This document shows positions 1 through 10,800 of a stretch of DNA of 64,000 nt, one piece after another. The position numbers were made by a program, and so were the translations under genes. Each line of letters opens with the position of its first letter. The stretch's first letter is position 1. The notes beneath the pieces are model-generated. The model had not been told where the DNA came from and made no database searches. It saw nothing but the letters and a program-made list of their open reading frames with translations. This stretch comes from Lanius collurio (lineage: Eukaryota; Chordata; Aves; Passeriformes; Laniidae), in assembly GCA_020086605.1 (NCBI GenBank), contig JACBWW010000007.1:20987572-21051571 (forward strand). The letters are read 5' to 3'.

Positions 1-1989
1 GAAGGATTCATGGAGAATCATCAGCAAATTTGTTCAAGAAAGAATTCCCAAACAGCTGCATGTTTGAAAGCAGTGGAGGGACAATAATTCTGCTGCTTAG
101 TTCTAGCAGTGGCACAGATGTTGAGCTAAGCTCAGAGTATAAGTCCTGGTATGTTATTATTGCTGTTATTACCTGCATCTCACAGTTTTATAATCAGTTC
201 ATACTGAGAAAATCAATGTCATCTGTCAACACACACTTTTTTCCTATAAATCCAACCAGCAGTCTCTAAAGCTTCCTTTTGATAGACAATCTCTATCTTA
301 AATCTCTATCCTACTAAAAATATTTAATTGCAACCAAAGTTTTAAATCACTCATCACACCTAATTTGGGTGCAATTCATACATACGTTGAGATATCTTTC
401 TTTTGCTGCTTGAGGTAACAGAATCTAATTACTATTGAATCAAAGCCTGTGAGATTTAAATCATTCACCTTAGGCTTTCATCTCATCTGATCATCTTTAC
501 TCAATATTTTAGAGTTCTGTCAGCAAGTGGCAATTTATTTACTTTTCAGTGAGATAATGCTTTCTTTTTTCCCTGCCCTCTTTCCCCCTCTGTTTTGTTA
601 TCTCACTCTTCCTCATTGTTTCTCTCCTCTTCTTGTGTCTCATTTTATTTATGGCATCTTCTGTAGGGGCAGAGACATTAAACCCGAAGCAAGGAACTGT
701 GTGCTTTCGAGGTTATTTTAAATGTGTTTTTACAGAGAGAAGCTGCAAGATGAACTGTCTTTCTCCCCAATAGAAACAAAATTCCTCAGCCATGCTAGAT
801 GACAACGATAAAAAATTGCAAAAAGAGGAAAGCTATTTGCAAGAAAACTTCTGGCAGGAAGACAAGTCTCCTCTTGTGACTCATATCTTAAAGGAAACCA
901 AATAAATGCAGCAATGAGACAGAATTCTCTCTGCAGAAGATATTAGGATATTAGCAATGCTATAGTGGCATGTAGTACATCAATTTATAGTTATTAAAAA
1001 CTTCTAAAAATATGGATATTTAGATCTCTCATAGTAAAGAATATGCTGAAGTTAATTTTGTATTTAGAAGAATGTGAAAAGATTTTCCTCTTTTGTGTAT
1101 ATTAAAAATACACACCTAAGGTAATAAGATTCAAATCACACTCAAAGCAATCTCTTTTGCATAGATATTGTACATAAGACAAAACACCATAAATTAAACT
1201 CTTAATAAATTACCACTTCCCTTCACCAAAAGCACTAGAGGTCTTCAGCTATTATAAGACAGAATTTTCCTAGACTACTGAAAATTGCTACTGAGTATCC
1301 TGTTGGCTTTTTTTCTTCCCAGTATTGTTCAGACAACCTATAAGATTGATAAAGGAAAGGACATCTATAAGAGTAGGGAAAAAAAAAGTCTATTTGAGTG
1401 CAATGTGAAGACATGTCCTGCAGATTCTTCCAGAATACTAATGTGGCTCCTGATCCCATGTTCTGATTCTCAGATAAAGAGTGCTTCTCGAGTAAGGAGC
1501 AGCAATTTGTTTTTTTCATCTATGGACATACTTTGTAGCACCTCTCCAGCTGTTAGGTTTACTGTCCATCTGCATCTTTTACAGCCCTGAGAAATCCCTG
1601 TGTTTTTGCATCCAGGTGTCAAGATGATGAATTGTTCTTCATCATTCACCTCACATAGCTGGAGGCTGTTAATCCAGAAATAAAGTTTACATATCTTGTG
1701 AGCAGTAAGAACCAAAAATTCTGAAACCTGTAAAGGCAGAAAGACACTCTTTCATTGTATTTTTTGTTAATATGTCTTGACAGTAGTGTAAACTCACTAC
1801 TATGAAGCCACAGTGAGTACTCAAAGGCCAAAGTAATTAATACATTAGAGGAAGTTGTACTGGATTTATTATTCTTCATAATGGATAGGTAGCATAAATT
1901 GTGTAATAGAAAACTCTATTTTTTCTTGACAATTTATTGTAACACAAGTGCTGTAAAAAATTCTCACAATAGACTATATTTTCTCTCTT
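1..1989. other. Anonymous AT-rich DNA
   Basis: I see no recognisable gene, RNA or transposon here. The longest open frames are under about 100 codons. They overlap on both strands (for example 1,285-1,590 plus against 1,235-1,519 and 1,470-1,715 minus) and show no familiar domain, so I read them as chance frames. Confidence 0.6.
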
Positions 1990-2135
1990 CTTTTATGTAG
2001 TAACATAGGATAATTCAGTTTGGAAGGGACCTTAGGTAGCCATAGTTTACCCAAAGGGGGACCAGTTTTAAGGGCAGAATAAATTGCACAGGGCTTTGTT
2101 CATCTAGGCCCTGAAAGTCTCTAAGTTTGTAGGAT
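1990..2135 (-). mobile_element. CR1 LINE 3'-end fragment
   Basis: Read on the plus strand, this begins with a degenerate ATAGGATAATTCAG and continues with TTGGAAGGGACCTTAGGTAG. This is the reverse complement of the CR1 3' UTR, whose usual form is an ATTCTATGATT-type tail next to a conserved GGTCCCTTCCAA block. The match continues weakly through a block ending in GGCCCTGAAAGTCTCTAAG near 2,125. The copy is short, has many mutations and contains no coding sequence. The orientation is clear; the inner boundary is approximate. Confidence 0.72.
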
Positions 2136-2799
2136 TACAGGGAGAAGACATGGAGAATGATATTGGATTTAAAGGTATTAATTTCTCTATTTTTGTTTTG
2201 CCTCTGAATTGTGAGTTCTTTTACTCAGAGTTTGAATTGAAACACAGGAGACACCAGGCTGTTCTTCTAATTGATGTTTATTATTTTCTTATCTATAGCA
2301 CAGCTGCACAGAGTGTGCCTCCAAGTTAACAAGGTGGAAAATTACCCTGAGTTCTACCTTCCAAGGCCATTTAAAGTCCAAATCAACCAATTATGAAGTA
2401 TCAAGTAATATGTTTTTACTTGTAATCCAATTACTAGCTATTCATGATGCGCAGTGTGAGTTTTTTGACCCAATACCAGAACACTCAGATTTATGAAGAA
2501 AAGAGAGAGAAGAAGAAGAAATCTACACCCAAAATCCTCCATATTGTTACACATATATACATTATTATATCCCAGAAACCTAAATTCTCTAAACCCAGGA
2601 TTCTGACAGAAAGGATGGACAACACACCACATTTTAGGGCTGGGGTGTTGCAGTGTTACATTATCTTTATGGTGGTGCTTTTCACCCTTATATCTAAACA
2701 AATAATATCTACATTATTGCATTAATTATCTGCCATTTTTTCACCACAAATCTCAAAGATAAATCCATCTTAATTATAACTTTACAGATGAGGAGCTGC
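2136..2799. other. Anonymous spacer between two CR1 pieces
   Basis: This stretch is AT-rich and I see no recognisable feature. An overlapping pair of roughly 90-codon frames at 2,438-2,725 lies on opposite strands and resembles no family I know. Confidence 0.5.
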
Positions 2800-3630
2800 C
2801 GTTTGTTGGTCCCCAAACCATCTCTTCTCCAGGTTGAACAAGCTCAGCTCCCTCAGCCTCTCTTCATGAGACGTGTGCTGAAGCCGCTTGATGGTTTCCA
2901 GCTTATCTAAGTAAAATTTATCAACATCCATCTTGCATTGGTTGGCTCTGAACTGGATACTATAGTCTAACCTGAGATATGTAAAAGGGGGTAATAACAT
3001 TAAAGGGGAGTTGAGTGCTCCTGTTGATAACACTCAGGGCGCTGTTTCCTTTACTGCCAGCCATGCTGCTGACACCTCAATTCTAAAGCCCTTTTTAGCA
3101 GAGGTCCTTCCCAGTCAGTCACTCCTCACTCTGTTTCACTACAACAAGTTAATCCATCCTCTATTCTCCCTGTAGATCTGTTACAAACATAGTAGAAGTC
3201 ATAGGATACACTTCTGAGGAACTCCACTAGTAAATAGAGACTTCCAAGTGTTGATAAAGTCAAGGTAAACGGCATCCACGTCTCTCTCTTCATGTTCAGA
3301 TCCAGTCATTTCATCATGGAAAGCAGTGAGATTTAGGTGTGATTTAGCCGTGGTACATGCATGCTAACTCTTCCCAGTCACCTTCACCTTCATGTGCTCA
3401 GAAATGTGCTCCAAGAGTATTTTCTCAGGTACTAAAGTGAGAATGACCAGCCTGTATTTTCCCAGGCTGATCTTCTTGTCCTTTTCTGAAGATGTGTAGG
3501 ATATTTGTCCACCTCCAGTCACCAGCAATACATCCTGACAGGTATGACCTTTCAAAGTCAGAAAAATACACCTTTCATTATATCTACCAGCTCAGGCTGC
3601 AACTTCAGGTTCATCCTACTTGGTACACAC
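2800..3630 (-). mobile_element. CR1 LINE, ORF2 end to 3' UTR, decayed
   Basis: The plus strand reads as the reverse complement of CR1. CTCTTCTCCAGGTTGAACAA near 2,822 and AGCTCCCTCAGCCTCTCTTC near 2,845 are the hallmark 3' coding blocks. They are followed by a degraded block around GAACTGGATAC near 2,950 and by GAGGAACTCCACTAG near 3,216, which corresponds to the strongly conserved CR1 RT region. Recognisable RT-coding blocks continue from about 3,240 (GATAAAGTCAAGGTAAACG) to about 3,600 (ACCAGCTCAGGCTGC), including CCAGCCTGTATTTTCCCAGG near 3,449. In the element's own direction the order is RT fingers/palm, then thumb and C-terminus. Spacing between blocks is shorter than in full copies, so internal deletions are likely. 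Stops and frameshifts leave no open frame, and the 3' tail is missing. Confidence 0.82.
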
Positions 3631-6600
3631 ATACAAGTGTAGTATTCTGAAGGAAATTAATTCAGCCACTTGATTGCAACTGTCATCACAAATTTTTTTT
3701 TTCCGTCTCTCTGTTTTTCAGTTGGGAATTTATTATCTGCTCTGATTGAACTAAATAAAGAAGGAAATCCTAATCTGAAGTTCCAGGAATGTAAAACTCA
3801 TTTCTTCATATCCAAGCTAGGTAAAATAGTTACATAAAAGGATAATCATGGTAAGTGTTGACTCTTTCATGGTAGATGTATTCATTACAATAAGGATCAA
3901 GCAAAGATTCCGTTTTCCCAGACATTTTAAAATGAAGGCACAGTCCTGTCCTGAAGATGGAAAATATGTGTTTTACAAGGTAACTATTTGCAGGATCTAA
4001 AACAAAGAGCACAAAAAATGTCATTGTATAAATTGCATGTAGAGATCACAAACCTGTACTAGATGTCATAAGGATCTATGATGAAAGATAATGTAGAGAA
4101 AATCATGCTTTCCTTCTCCTCAGGGGCTCAGTATAAAGAGGTTTTGTATAGATGTGTATCAAATACTTGTGCAGATACACAGGTGTTGGGCCCTTTTACA
4201 TTAAGTTTTAAATATGAAATGCTATAATGGCAAAAGAGTTGATGATGCATAAACTATCTTGGATTAGAAAAAATAGATCCATCTTTTTGGTATTTTCAGG
4301 TTCAGTGGTTCACAAACACAGCTACTCCACTTGTAAGCTTGGCTATGCAGACCACTAATGCCTTTTCTGTCTGTCACACTTCTTTTCTGCTCTACATAAA
4401 CATGCCTTGTATGCTAATGGTTAGAACAAGTTCCTGATTGTTGAAAACTCCTGAAGATAAATATTATCTCATGGTTTTGAGTTGATGTATTAAAGATATA
4501 TATACTCTGCTGTGGTTACCATGCATATGCATGAGCATAATATTTTTTTTTCTCTTACTGTATTTTGAAAAAAGAATGAGAAACATCTGTGATGAATCCC
4601 ATCCCATATGTTACTAACTGCAGGTATAAATTGACCTAGAAATAATCCCATATCTTATAAGACTCTGAGACACGAATATTAGAATATATTTACAGTGTCA
4701 CCTTTCTACAATCATACACCTCTGTGTGTGTATTTATGTTAGGTAATGTATATATTTCCATATGAATGCAAACACATATGCATTTTGATTTTTTATTTTT
4801 CTTCTTTTTAAGCTCTCTAGACAGATGAAGAAACATGCATGTTCTATTTAATTGCTGCATAACTGAACTTTCCAAATTCTATTTACTTTATTCTGGATTT
4901 TGATTTCAATAACTGACCAAGGGATATGATTTCAAGTAAGATCTCCACAGGCTTTGATGAAAACATTAAACTGCAGTTTCTTTATAGAGATGAAGAGAAA
5001 AAAAAAAAGAAAAAGAAAAAGAAAAAAGAAACTTCTATGTTGTTTCTGACTAAATTGGCTAATGTCTTCCTCATGATGTATATCAGATCCATGTGGAGAA
5101 AGCAAAATTCCACCATTCCTCAGGCAATTGGGTTGGTCTGTTGTTTCACTGACTTATCAATCCATAATACTGAAAAGAGCAGGGAAAATGGGATTATAAT
5201 CAAATAACCTTGTTCCTTATAAATAAAAGTGTTAATTAGCATTTTAAATGTGGGACTTATGCACTGTGGATGGCATTGTATATTGTTCTCAGCAGCACAG
5301 CACTGTTTTATTTTGAAGTGCCCAATAAGTTAATATTAGATTTAATTGCCTGCTCTTCTCATTATGCTTATTAGTATATGAAAAAAATGAACAAAAGATA
5401 TGGACAGATCAGGGCAAAACATATTCTTCCCACTTGTAGAACAGCAAGCTTCTCATACATTTGACATACATACTGATAGAACCCAGGAAATGTTCTGGTC
5501 TTCAGGTGAAACATGTTGTCTTCTTCCTTTATGTAGGACTTTGAAAGTCCTATGCTTCACCAGGGAGGGTCCAATTAATGTCTCAAAAACTTAATCTCAG
5601 AATTCTGACTCAAATCAAAGAGTCAAAATAAATTCATTCAAAGTATATTTCCCTTAAGTCATGCATCTAGATACAGCATTTCATATGAGGATCTACACTG
5701 AGAAATTACACCAAACAGGACTCTGTAGCAGAAATCATCTACAAAGTGTGGGTGAGATTTTTTGTTTGGTTGCTTTGGTGATTTTTGAGTTATTATTTTT
5801 CCCCATCTTATGAGATCTTACAATAAAAATGCAAAGAATATAGAAAAAAAGGACAGAATGTATTCTCCTGACAACTGATGTTATGTTGCTGACAGGAGGT
5901 TGAGGTCATTTCTAATAAAGTATCTAATTATTTACAAGGAAAAACCTAAAGTTATTATCAAATAAAACTTATCTAAATCCACTGCCCTTAGTAGGCTTTG
6001 GTGTATAAGTAAGGGTCCTGCTTCCTTTCATTGAGATGTATCTGTCTCAGCCTGTGTTGGCACATATTTCAAGAATTGTAACAGCACTCTCTTCCCACAA
6101 ACAGATTACAGTCAAATTAATCTACAAAATTTATGAATGATGAAGATAAACAAACGTAAACCTTGATTGCAGTGAACTTCACTTTACTGATCCCATACTA
6201 ACAGCTATGGGATAAGTTTGTGAAAGGGAGGTAATTGGAATTCATAGGGACTCTTAGACCATTGAATGGTTCAGTAACCCTGGCATTAATTTATAAATTG
6301 CTTTTGCTTTCAAAATACCATGCACAGAAGAAAGACTATTCAAGTAGCTTAGGGAATACGGCTGCCTTCACCTCCACTCTTTATTTAAAACTATCTGACC
6401 TTGCTGTGTTGAGAAACTGCCATTAATGTCAGTAAAGATCTATCTGAGGAAGGACAACAAGGATAAAACCTGTTATATAATTGTGAGGCAACAAAGTGCT
6501 AATTTTTCTCTGAAAATAAATTTCTATTCGACTGTAGCAACCTTTACATTCAATTCCTTTAGGCTGTGCAATAAGAAATCAACTTCTTATTGGAATGTTG

Positions 6601-6834
6601 AAAGAAAAGATATGTTGCAGTTACTTACATGTTACAGCCAGAAATTGAAAAAGAAAATAAACATGTATGGAAAAACACTGATTAAAACAAAGAAAAATTT
6701 GGGAAAGACATCAGGGAAGTCATCAATCCATGAGAGGTCAGATGCAGCCTCCCTGGAAACTTTGTTTACTTAACAAAAAGTCTCTGTCAATTACTGGAAA
6801 AAAAGAAAAATAACATAGTTTTGGGACTAAAAGT
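3631..6834. other. Anonymous AT-rich DNA
   Basis: I see no recognisable gene or transposon. The only clear structure is an A-rich (AAAAAG)n tract at about 4,990-5,032. Short open frames (up to 115 codons at 6,426-6,773) are lysine- and asparagine-rich, as expected from AT-rich noncoding DNA. Confidence 0.55.
4990..5032 (+). repeat. (AAAAAG)n-like simple repeat
   Basis: This is a run of A interrupted by single G residues every five or six bases. It accounts for the lysine run in the overlapping 93-codon frame at 4,926-5,207, which is therefore not a gene. Confidence 0.85.
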
Positions 6835-7030
6835 GGAATGGAGATATAGAGTAGAAGGAACCTCCGCAGGTCATCTAGCCAGCTTTGTTTAACACATAGG
6901 TAAATTCAGTGTTAGAACAGCGTACTCAAGGCCTTGTCCAGTCAAGACTTATATCACAAGATTTTCATAGATACTTCTAGACTAAGACTTCCCTGGACTT
7001 TTCTCTGGTTTCATGAAAGAGTAATTTCCT
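6835..7030 (-). mobile_element. CR1 LINE 3'-UTR fragment
   Basis: The plus strand reads GAAGGAACCTCCGCAGGTCA followed by TCTAGCCAG. After a degenerate stretch comes GGCCTTGTCCAGTCAAGACT near 6,930. These are two conserved blocks of the CR1 3' UTR on the reverse strand, in the correct order and roughly the correct spacing. The similarity fades after about 7,030. There is no coding content. Confidence 0.72.
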
Positions 7031-7264
7031 GTATCTTTTATCACTGCATTCTCCATCCTTCTGCACTGTGGCCTAATTTCTTTAGTGTTCCTTTGTTGCC
7101 AATATCTTCGCAGGTGTCCTTGTAGTCTCTCACACTCCACACCATATCTAGCTTCTCCTCTTCACACCTGGGTAAAGTTTCTATGTTCCTCTTACTTGGC
7201 ACATCTCAGTTTCATCTTCTGTGGATTTCATTTTTACATCTCAACCAAGTCAGAAGTTCTCTAA
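7031..7264. other. Anonymous DNA between CR1 fragment and LTR
   Basis: This short pyrimidine-rich stretch has no recognisable feature. It may be the faded continuation of the CR1 piece to its left. Confidence 0.4.
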
Positions 7265-7609
7265 TGTCCTGGGGTGACATTATGAAGCTGCTTTATTCCT
7301 TACCTGTCCGCTCAATGCCCAAGGACGCTGTGCCTTTAGGATGGATCCGGGGGGCAGGGCTGGAGCCGCGGACCTGAGGGGGCGTTGAACATCTCAGCCC
7401 AAGGGCTCAGGGCTCTGGGCAGGGCTCAGGAAGGAGTGTGCTGGGAGCACTGTGCTGCTTCTTAGTTTCCTTTGTGTTCCAGCTAGCTGGGAATAGGTTC
7501 TGTTGGGTTTTTTCTTGTTCTTTTTTCCTTTCCTTCCCCTTAGCTCACTATCTCCCTTCTCTCCTCACCAGTCCGGGGAGCCTACGGGGGCAGGGCCTCA
7601 GGGTGGCCT

Positions 7610-7671
7610 CAGCTGGTCTGAACCCACATGTCTGTTCCCTCAGCTGGTCTGAATCCACATGTCTGTTCCCT
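7610..7671 (+). repeat. 31-bp tandem duplication inside the LTR
   Basis: Two adjacent copies of a 31-base unit, 7,610-7,640 and 7,641-7,671, each start CAGCTGGTCTGAA and end CATGTCTGTTCCCT. They differ by one base (AACCCAC against AATCCAC). The duplication sits in the LTR about 65 bases before the poly(A) signal. Confidence 0.9.
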
Positions 7672-7736
7672 GTCCAGGATTTGGTGTGTTTTGAGGGTTT
7701 TCTTTTTCCTGTTCTACCCTGTTTTGTTTGTGTGTT

Positions 7737-7742
7737 AATAAA
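7737..7742 (+). promoter_or_regulatory. LTR poly(A) signal AATAAA
   Basis: A perfect AATAAA hexamer in the plus-strand LTR, followed by T-rich sequence. It sets the orientation of the LTR. Confidence 0.65.
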
Positions 7743-7885
7743 CAGTTTGGTTTCTTTTTCCCACTTTCACTGGCTGTGACCCACTTGTCTTACTGGTGGA
7801 GGAAAAGGGGAGGCCCTTTTCTCTTCAGAGGAGATGCTCACTCCGGAGTGTTTCCTTCTGAAGTTTGTCTCCAAAACTGAGAGAC

Positions 7886-10800
7886 CCGTACAGTTTACAT
7901 TCTGCTATTCCTGCTCAACTTTTACACATCAGAATGGTCCCTTTCTGTGCTCTAATGAGGGTGTCCAGGAAGATCAGACATGTTTCCTGTGTGCTTTCAC
8001 CCTGCAGAGAGCCTCCCATTGGATTTCAAACACTAGTTCTCTGGAAAATCTTCAGCTCTTCTGAAACTGTGATTGTAATTGTATTTGCCCACCTCATTTC
8101 TCTCACAACCTTAAATTCTTCAACCTTCCTGTAGTTGACACGGCTGCAGCTCATGCTGATAGTGACTACTTCTAACCAGCAGAAATATTTACTCAGTCAT
8201 CTTACTGAGTTTCTGTATTAAGAAACTGTAATTAGCACAATCCAGATATTTGCCACATTGCTTGCACCCAACCATTTTACCCACTCAGTAAATGTCAAAA
8301 TGGTGATATGATAATAATGAAACTTTCACTGGTAGTTGAAAAACAAATTCCTTCTCTTTTTGGAGGGACTTGTCAACATATTGCTGACCCTAGTATGTCC
8401 TCTAGTTTGATGTCACAATCTTTGGATCAGCTCACAACATTTACTAGGACAAAGATCCATACATTCAGATAACTCTGCTGTGTAAGAAATAACCCCCACT
8501 TCCCAGGTTTTCTGCCACCTATACCCATCAATGGCAGTACTTCAGTTATTTGAGCTCTATTACCTTGTCTTTTTGGAAGCTGCTCCTTCCTGGCTGTCTG
8601 CAGGGCACTATGCCCCTTGTGTTAAGTGCACATCTACAGTGGAAAAATGCCTTCTCATTTAGCCAGAAGTGACAATTTCCATCCTCTGCCTAACCATACA
8701 TAGATGTTGGCCAACTCTTTCTATGTGATGTTCCAGAAGTCCATAATATGTAAATAAAGGGAAATAGTCTGTATATAATCAATCTGGAAATTTAAAATAG
8801 TAAATAAATGTAATTTTAATTCTAATTTTAAGCTTTATGGCAATAAAACAAGGAATCAAAAAGCATCAAATCCACAAAAAGCGAAATAATTTGAGAAGCC
8901 TTCTCTAACCATAAGAACCCATGCACACAACGCTATCTCATAGTACCACATGTACAGTAGTTAAGAGATTATTTAAAAGGCAAGGTCAATGGATTTCATT
9001 TCTGAAATAATGAGATTAATATACTTGTAATATGTGGAAGTAGAAATAAACTTCGGTTTAGATGATAATAAAGATTAGTCATATATGAACTCTAATTGAA
9101 ACAGATATAGATAATTATATGATATATAATGAACATTGTAAAATGTTGCAGAAAAATTTCCATCTGTAAAAGCAATTCTATCCTTCTTGGACATGACTGA
9201 AGAAACAGCATCACTACTGTTATTCTACTTATAGAACATTTAAACATGTTTCCTTGTACAATCTTAAATTTTTATATCTGAGATCTATTTCTATTGTTTT
9301 GATTTTATTCTATTATTATATGGTCACAGCTTTCTATGGAAGTGGGAAGGTATTTGATCAGATCAATCAGAGCTCTATTTGATTATGCATCTTCATTTTT
9401 AATGTGCAAGACAGGGTATGGAGTAGGTACAAATCAATATGGCAATTAATTTTATGCTGGATGTCAAGATAAATACATATCTAGAAATGCTGAAAAAAAT
9501 CTCTACCCCCCCAAAAAAAAAAAAAAAAAAATCACTATGCTAATGAATGTGTATAAATGGAAGTCAGGCTTACAAGGTTTATCAAGTCATTCTTTCACCT
9601 TACTCAGCCCTGAATGGGTTTTGGTGGAGTCTTATGTTCTGTAATATAAACAGAAATAAGTCAAAAGAAGATAACGGAATGTCATGAAACCATAAAACAA
9701 AAGAGCAAAATACATGGGCTTATTTAGTTTAAAGGGATGCTCGTCTTCTAATATGCTTCAACTGCTTCAAACTGAAAAGTAATAGTCTCTTTTCTGTGTG
9801 AAGTGGATTGCCTGAAAAGATGTATTTTCTCCTGGAGGGCAGGTTAGACAGAACTCAGTCATCAGTGATAAAAAATCCTAACTACTACAGCTTTTTAATC
9901 AGGAATGACTGTTCCAAGTTTCCTTCAGCCCTATACGTCAGTCTCTGAGGATGTTCTGACTCTGGAGCCAGATCAATCTCCACCATCCCATTACCATGAT
10001 GTTGTTATGTAGTTACAGGGCTCTCTCCCAAGCCTAGACCTCGTCCCCATCCCAGCCCTGCTCCCTTGCTGAGTGCTACAGGGCAGAGCTCTGCTCAAAG
10101 GAGGACATGGCCTTGCTGGCCACCTCACCACCCTCTGCTCCTCACTCCCTCCTGCAGGACAGCCACCTCTCAGTAGCTGTCACCATCACAGAAATGGAGA
10201 AATATTCCTATGGCTTTGGAGATGTCTCATCAGTAAATACAACATTTTTTTTATGTTATTATGCTAAGTCATAAAGGAGGACATGGCATCTCTTAGGTAG
10301 ATGGAGATCTCTCAGGTGTCAAACAGCTGTCAATTTTTTGTTTTCTAAAGACCACAGGCTGAAGATTAAATGATCTGGAGGTTTACTTTAATGAACATCA
10401 GAAAAAGCTGACAACACAACTGCCAGAAATCGGTCACTCCTAATTACTCTATTTTGTGAAGAGTCAGAAACAAGTGCAAAATTTTCATAGATATTTTCTA
10501 AAGATACTTGTTCTGGTACAGCATTCATTAACAATACATGTAAATGAAGATGTAAAAAATACATTGCCCTTCACTCCTGGCTTTTCAGATGCCTATTATT
10601 TATTTCCCAGGGATCTCACCTGGCTAAGACATACGAATAATCTTACGTGTGCATGCAACCAAACAGGCTTCTTTCCCATATCCTCTACTGGAAAGGAAAA
10701 AAAACCTGCTGTCAAACCTGCTGTCTAGGCAATTCTTCATCTGCCATGTAAACTGTGGAACATAGATAGCCTGTAATTTCCAAATCTTCACAAAGAATCA

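Larger units (their letters stand above)
7265..7885 (+). mobile_element. Avian endogenous retrovirus LTR, plus strand
   Basis: A GC-richer block with CpGs interrupts AT-rich flanks. It opens with TGTCCTGGGGTGACATTATG, a typical avian LTR start, and carries a perfect AATAAA poly(A) signal at 7,737-7,742 just before a GTTTGGTTTC stretch, as expected for an R/U5 boundary. About 140 bases of U5-like sequence follow, ending near CCAAAACTGAGAGA. No gag, pol or env sequence lies on either side, so it is a solo LTR or an isolated remnant. The 3' boundary is uncertain because the expected terminal CA appears mutated. I could not find a convincing target-site duplication: CTCTAA occurs at 7,259-7,264 and again at 7,950-7,955, but the second copy is not preceded by CA. 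A 31-bp tandem duplication lies inside. The open frame at 7,438-7,779 is a by-product of the LTR. Confidence 0.75.

Noticed and set aside
1235..1879. Cluster of minus-strand open frames (77-94 codons) that might be an exon or processed pseudogene.
   Set aside because: The frames overlap each other and a 101-codon plus-strand frame, show no domain I recognise, and codon content is not clearly protein-like.
6235..6773. Adjacent 63- and 115-codon plus-strand frames.
   Set aside because: Lysine/asparagine-rich composition expected from AT-rich noncoding DNA; no motif or splice context.
7259..7955. CTCTAA on both sides of the 7.3-kb LTR as a 6-bp target-site duplication.
   Set aside because: The right copy is preceded by TGTG, not CA, and lies about 65 bases beyond the likely LTR end; a chance match over this range is plausible.
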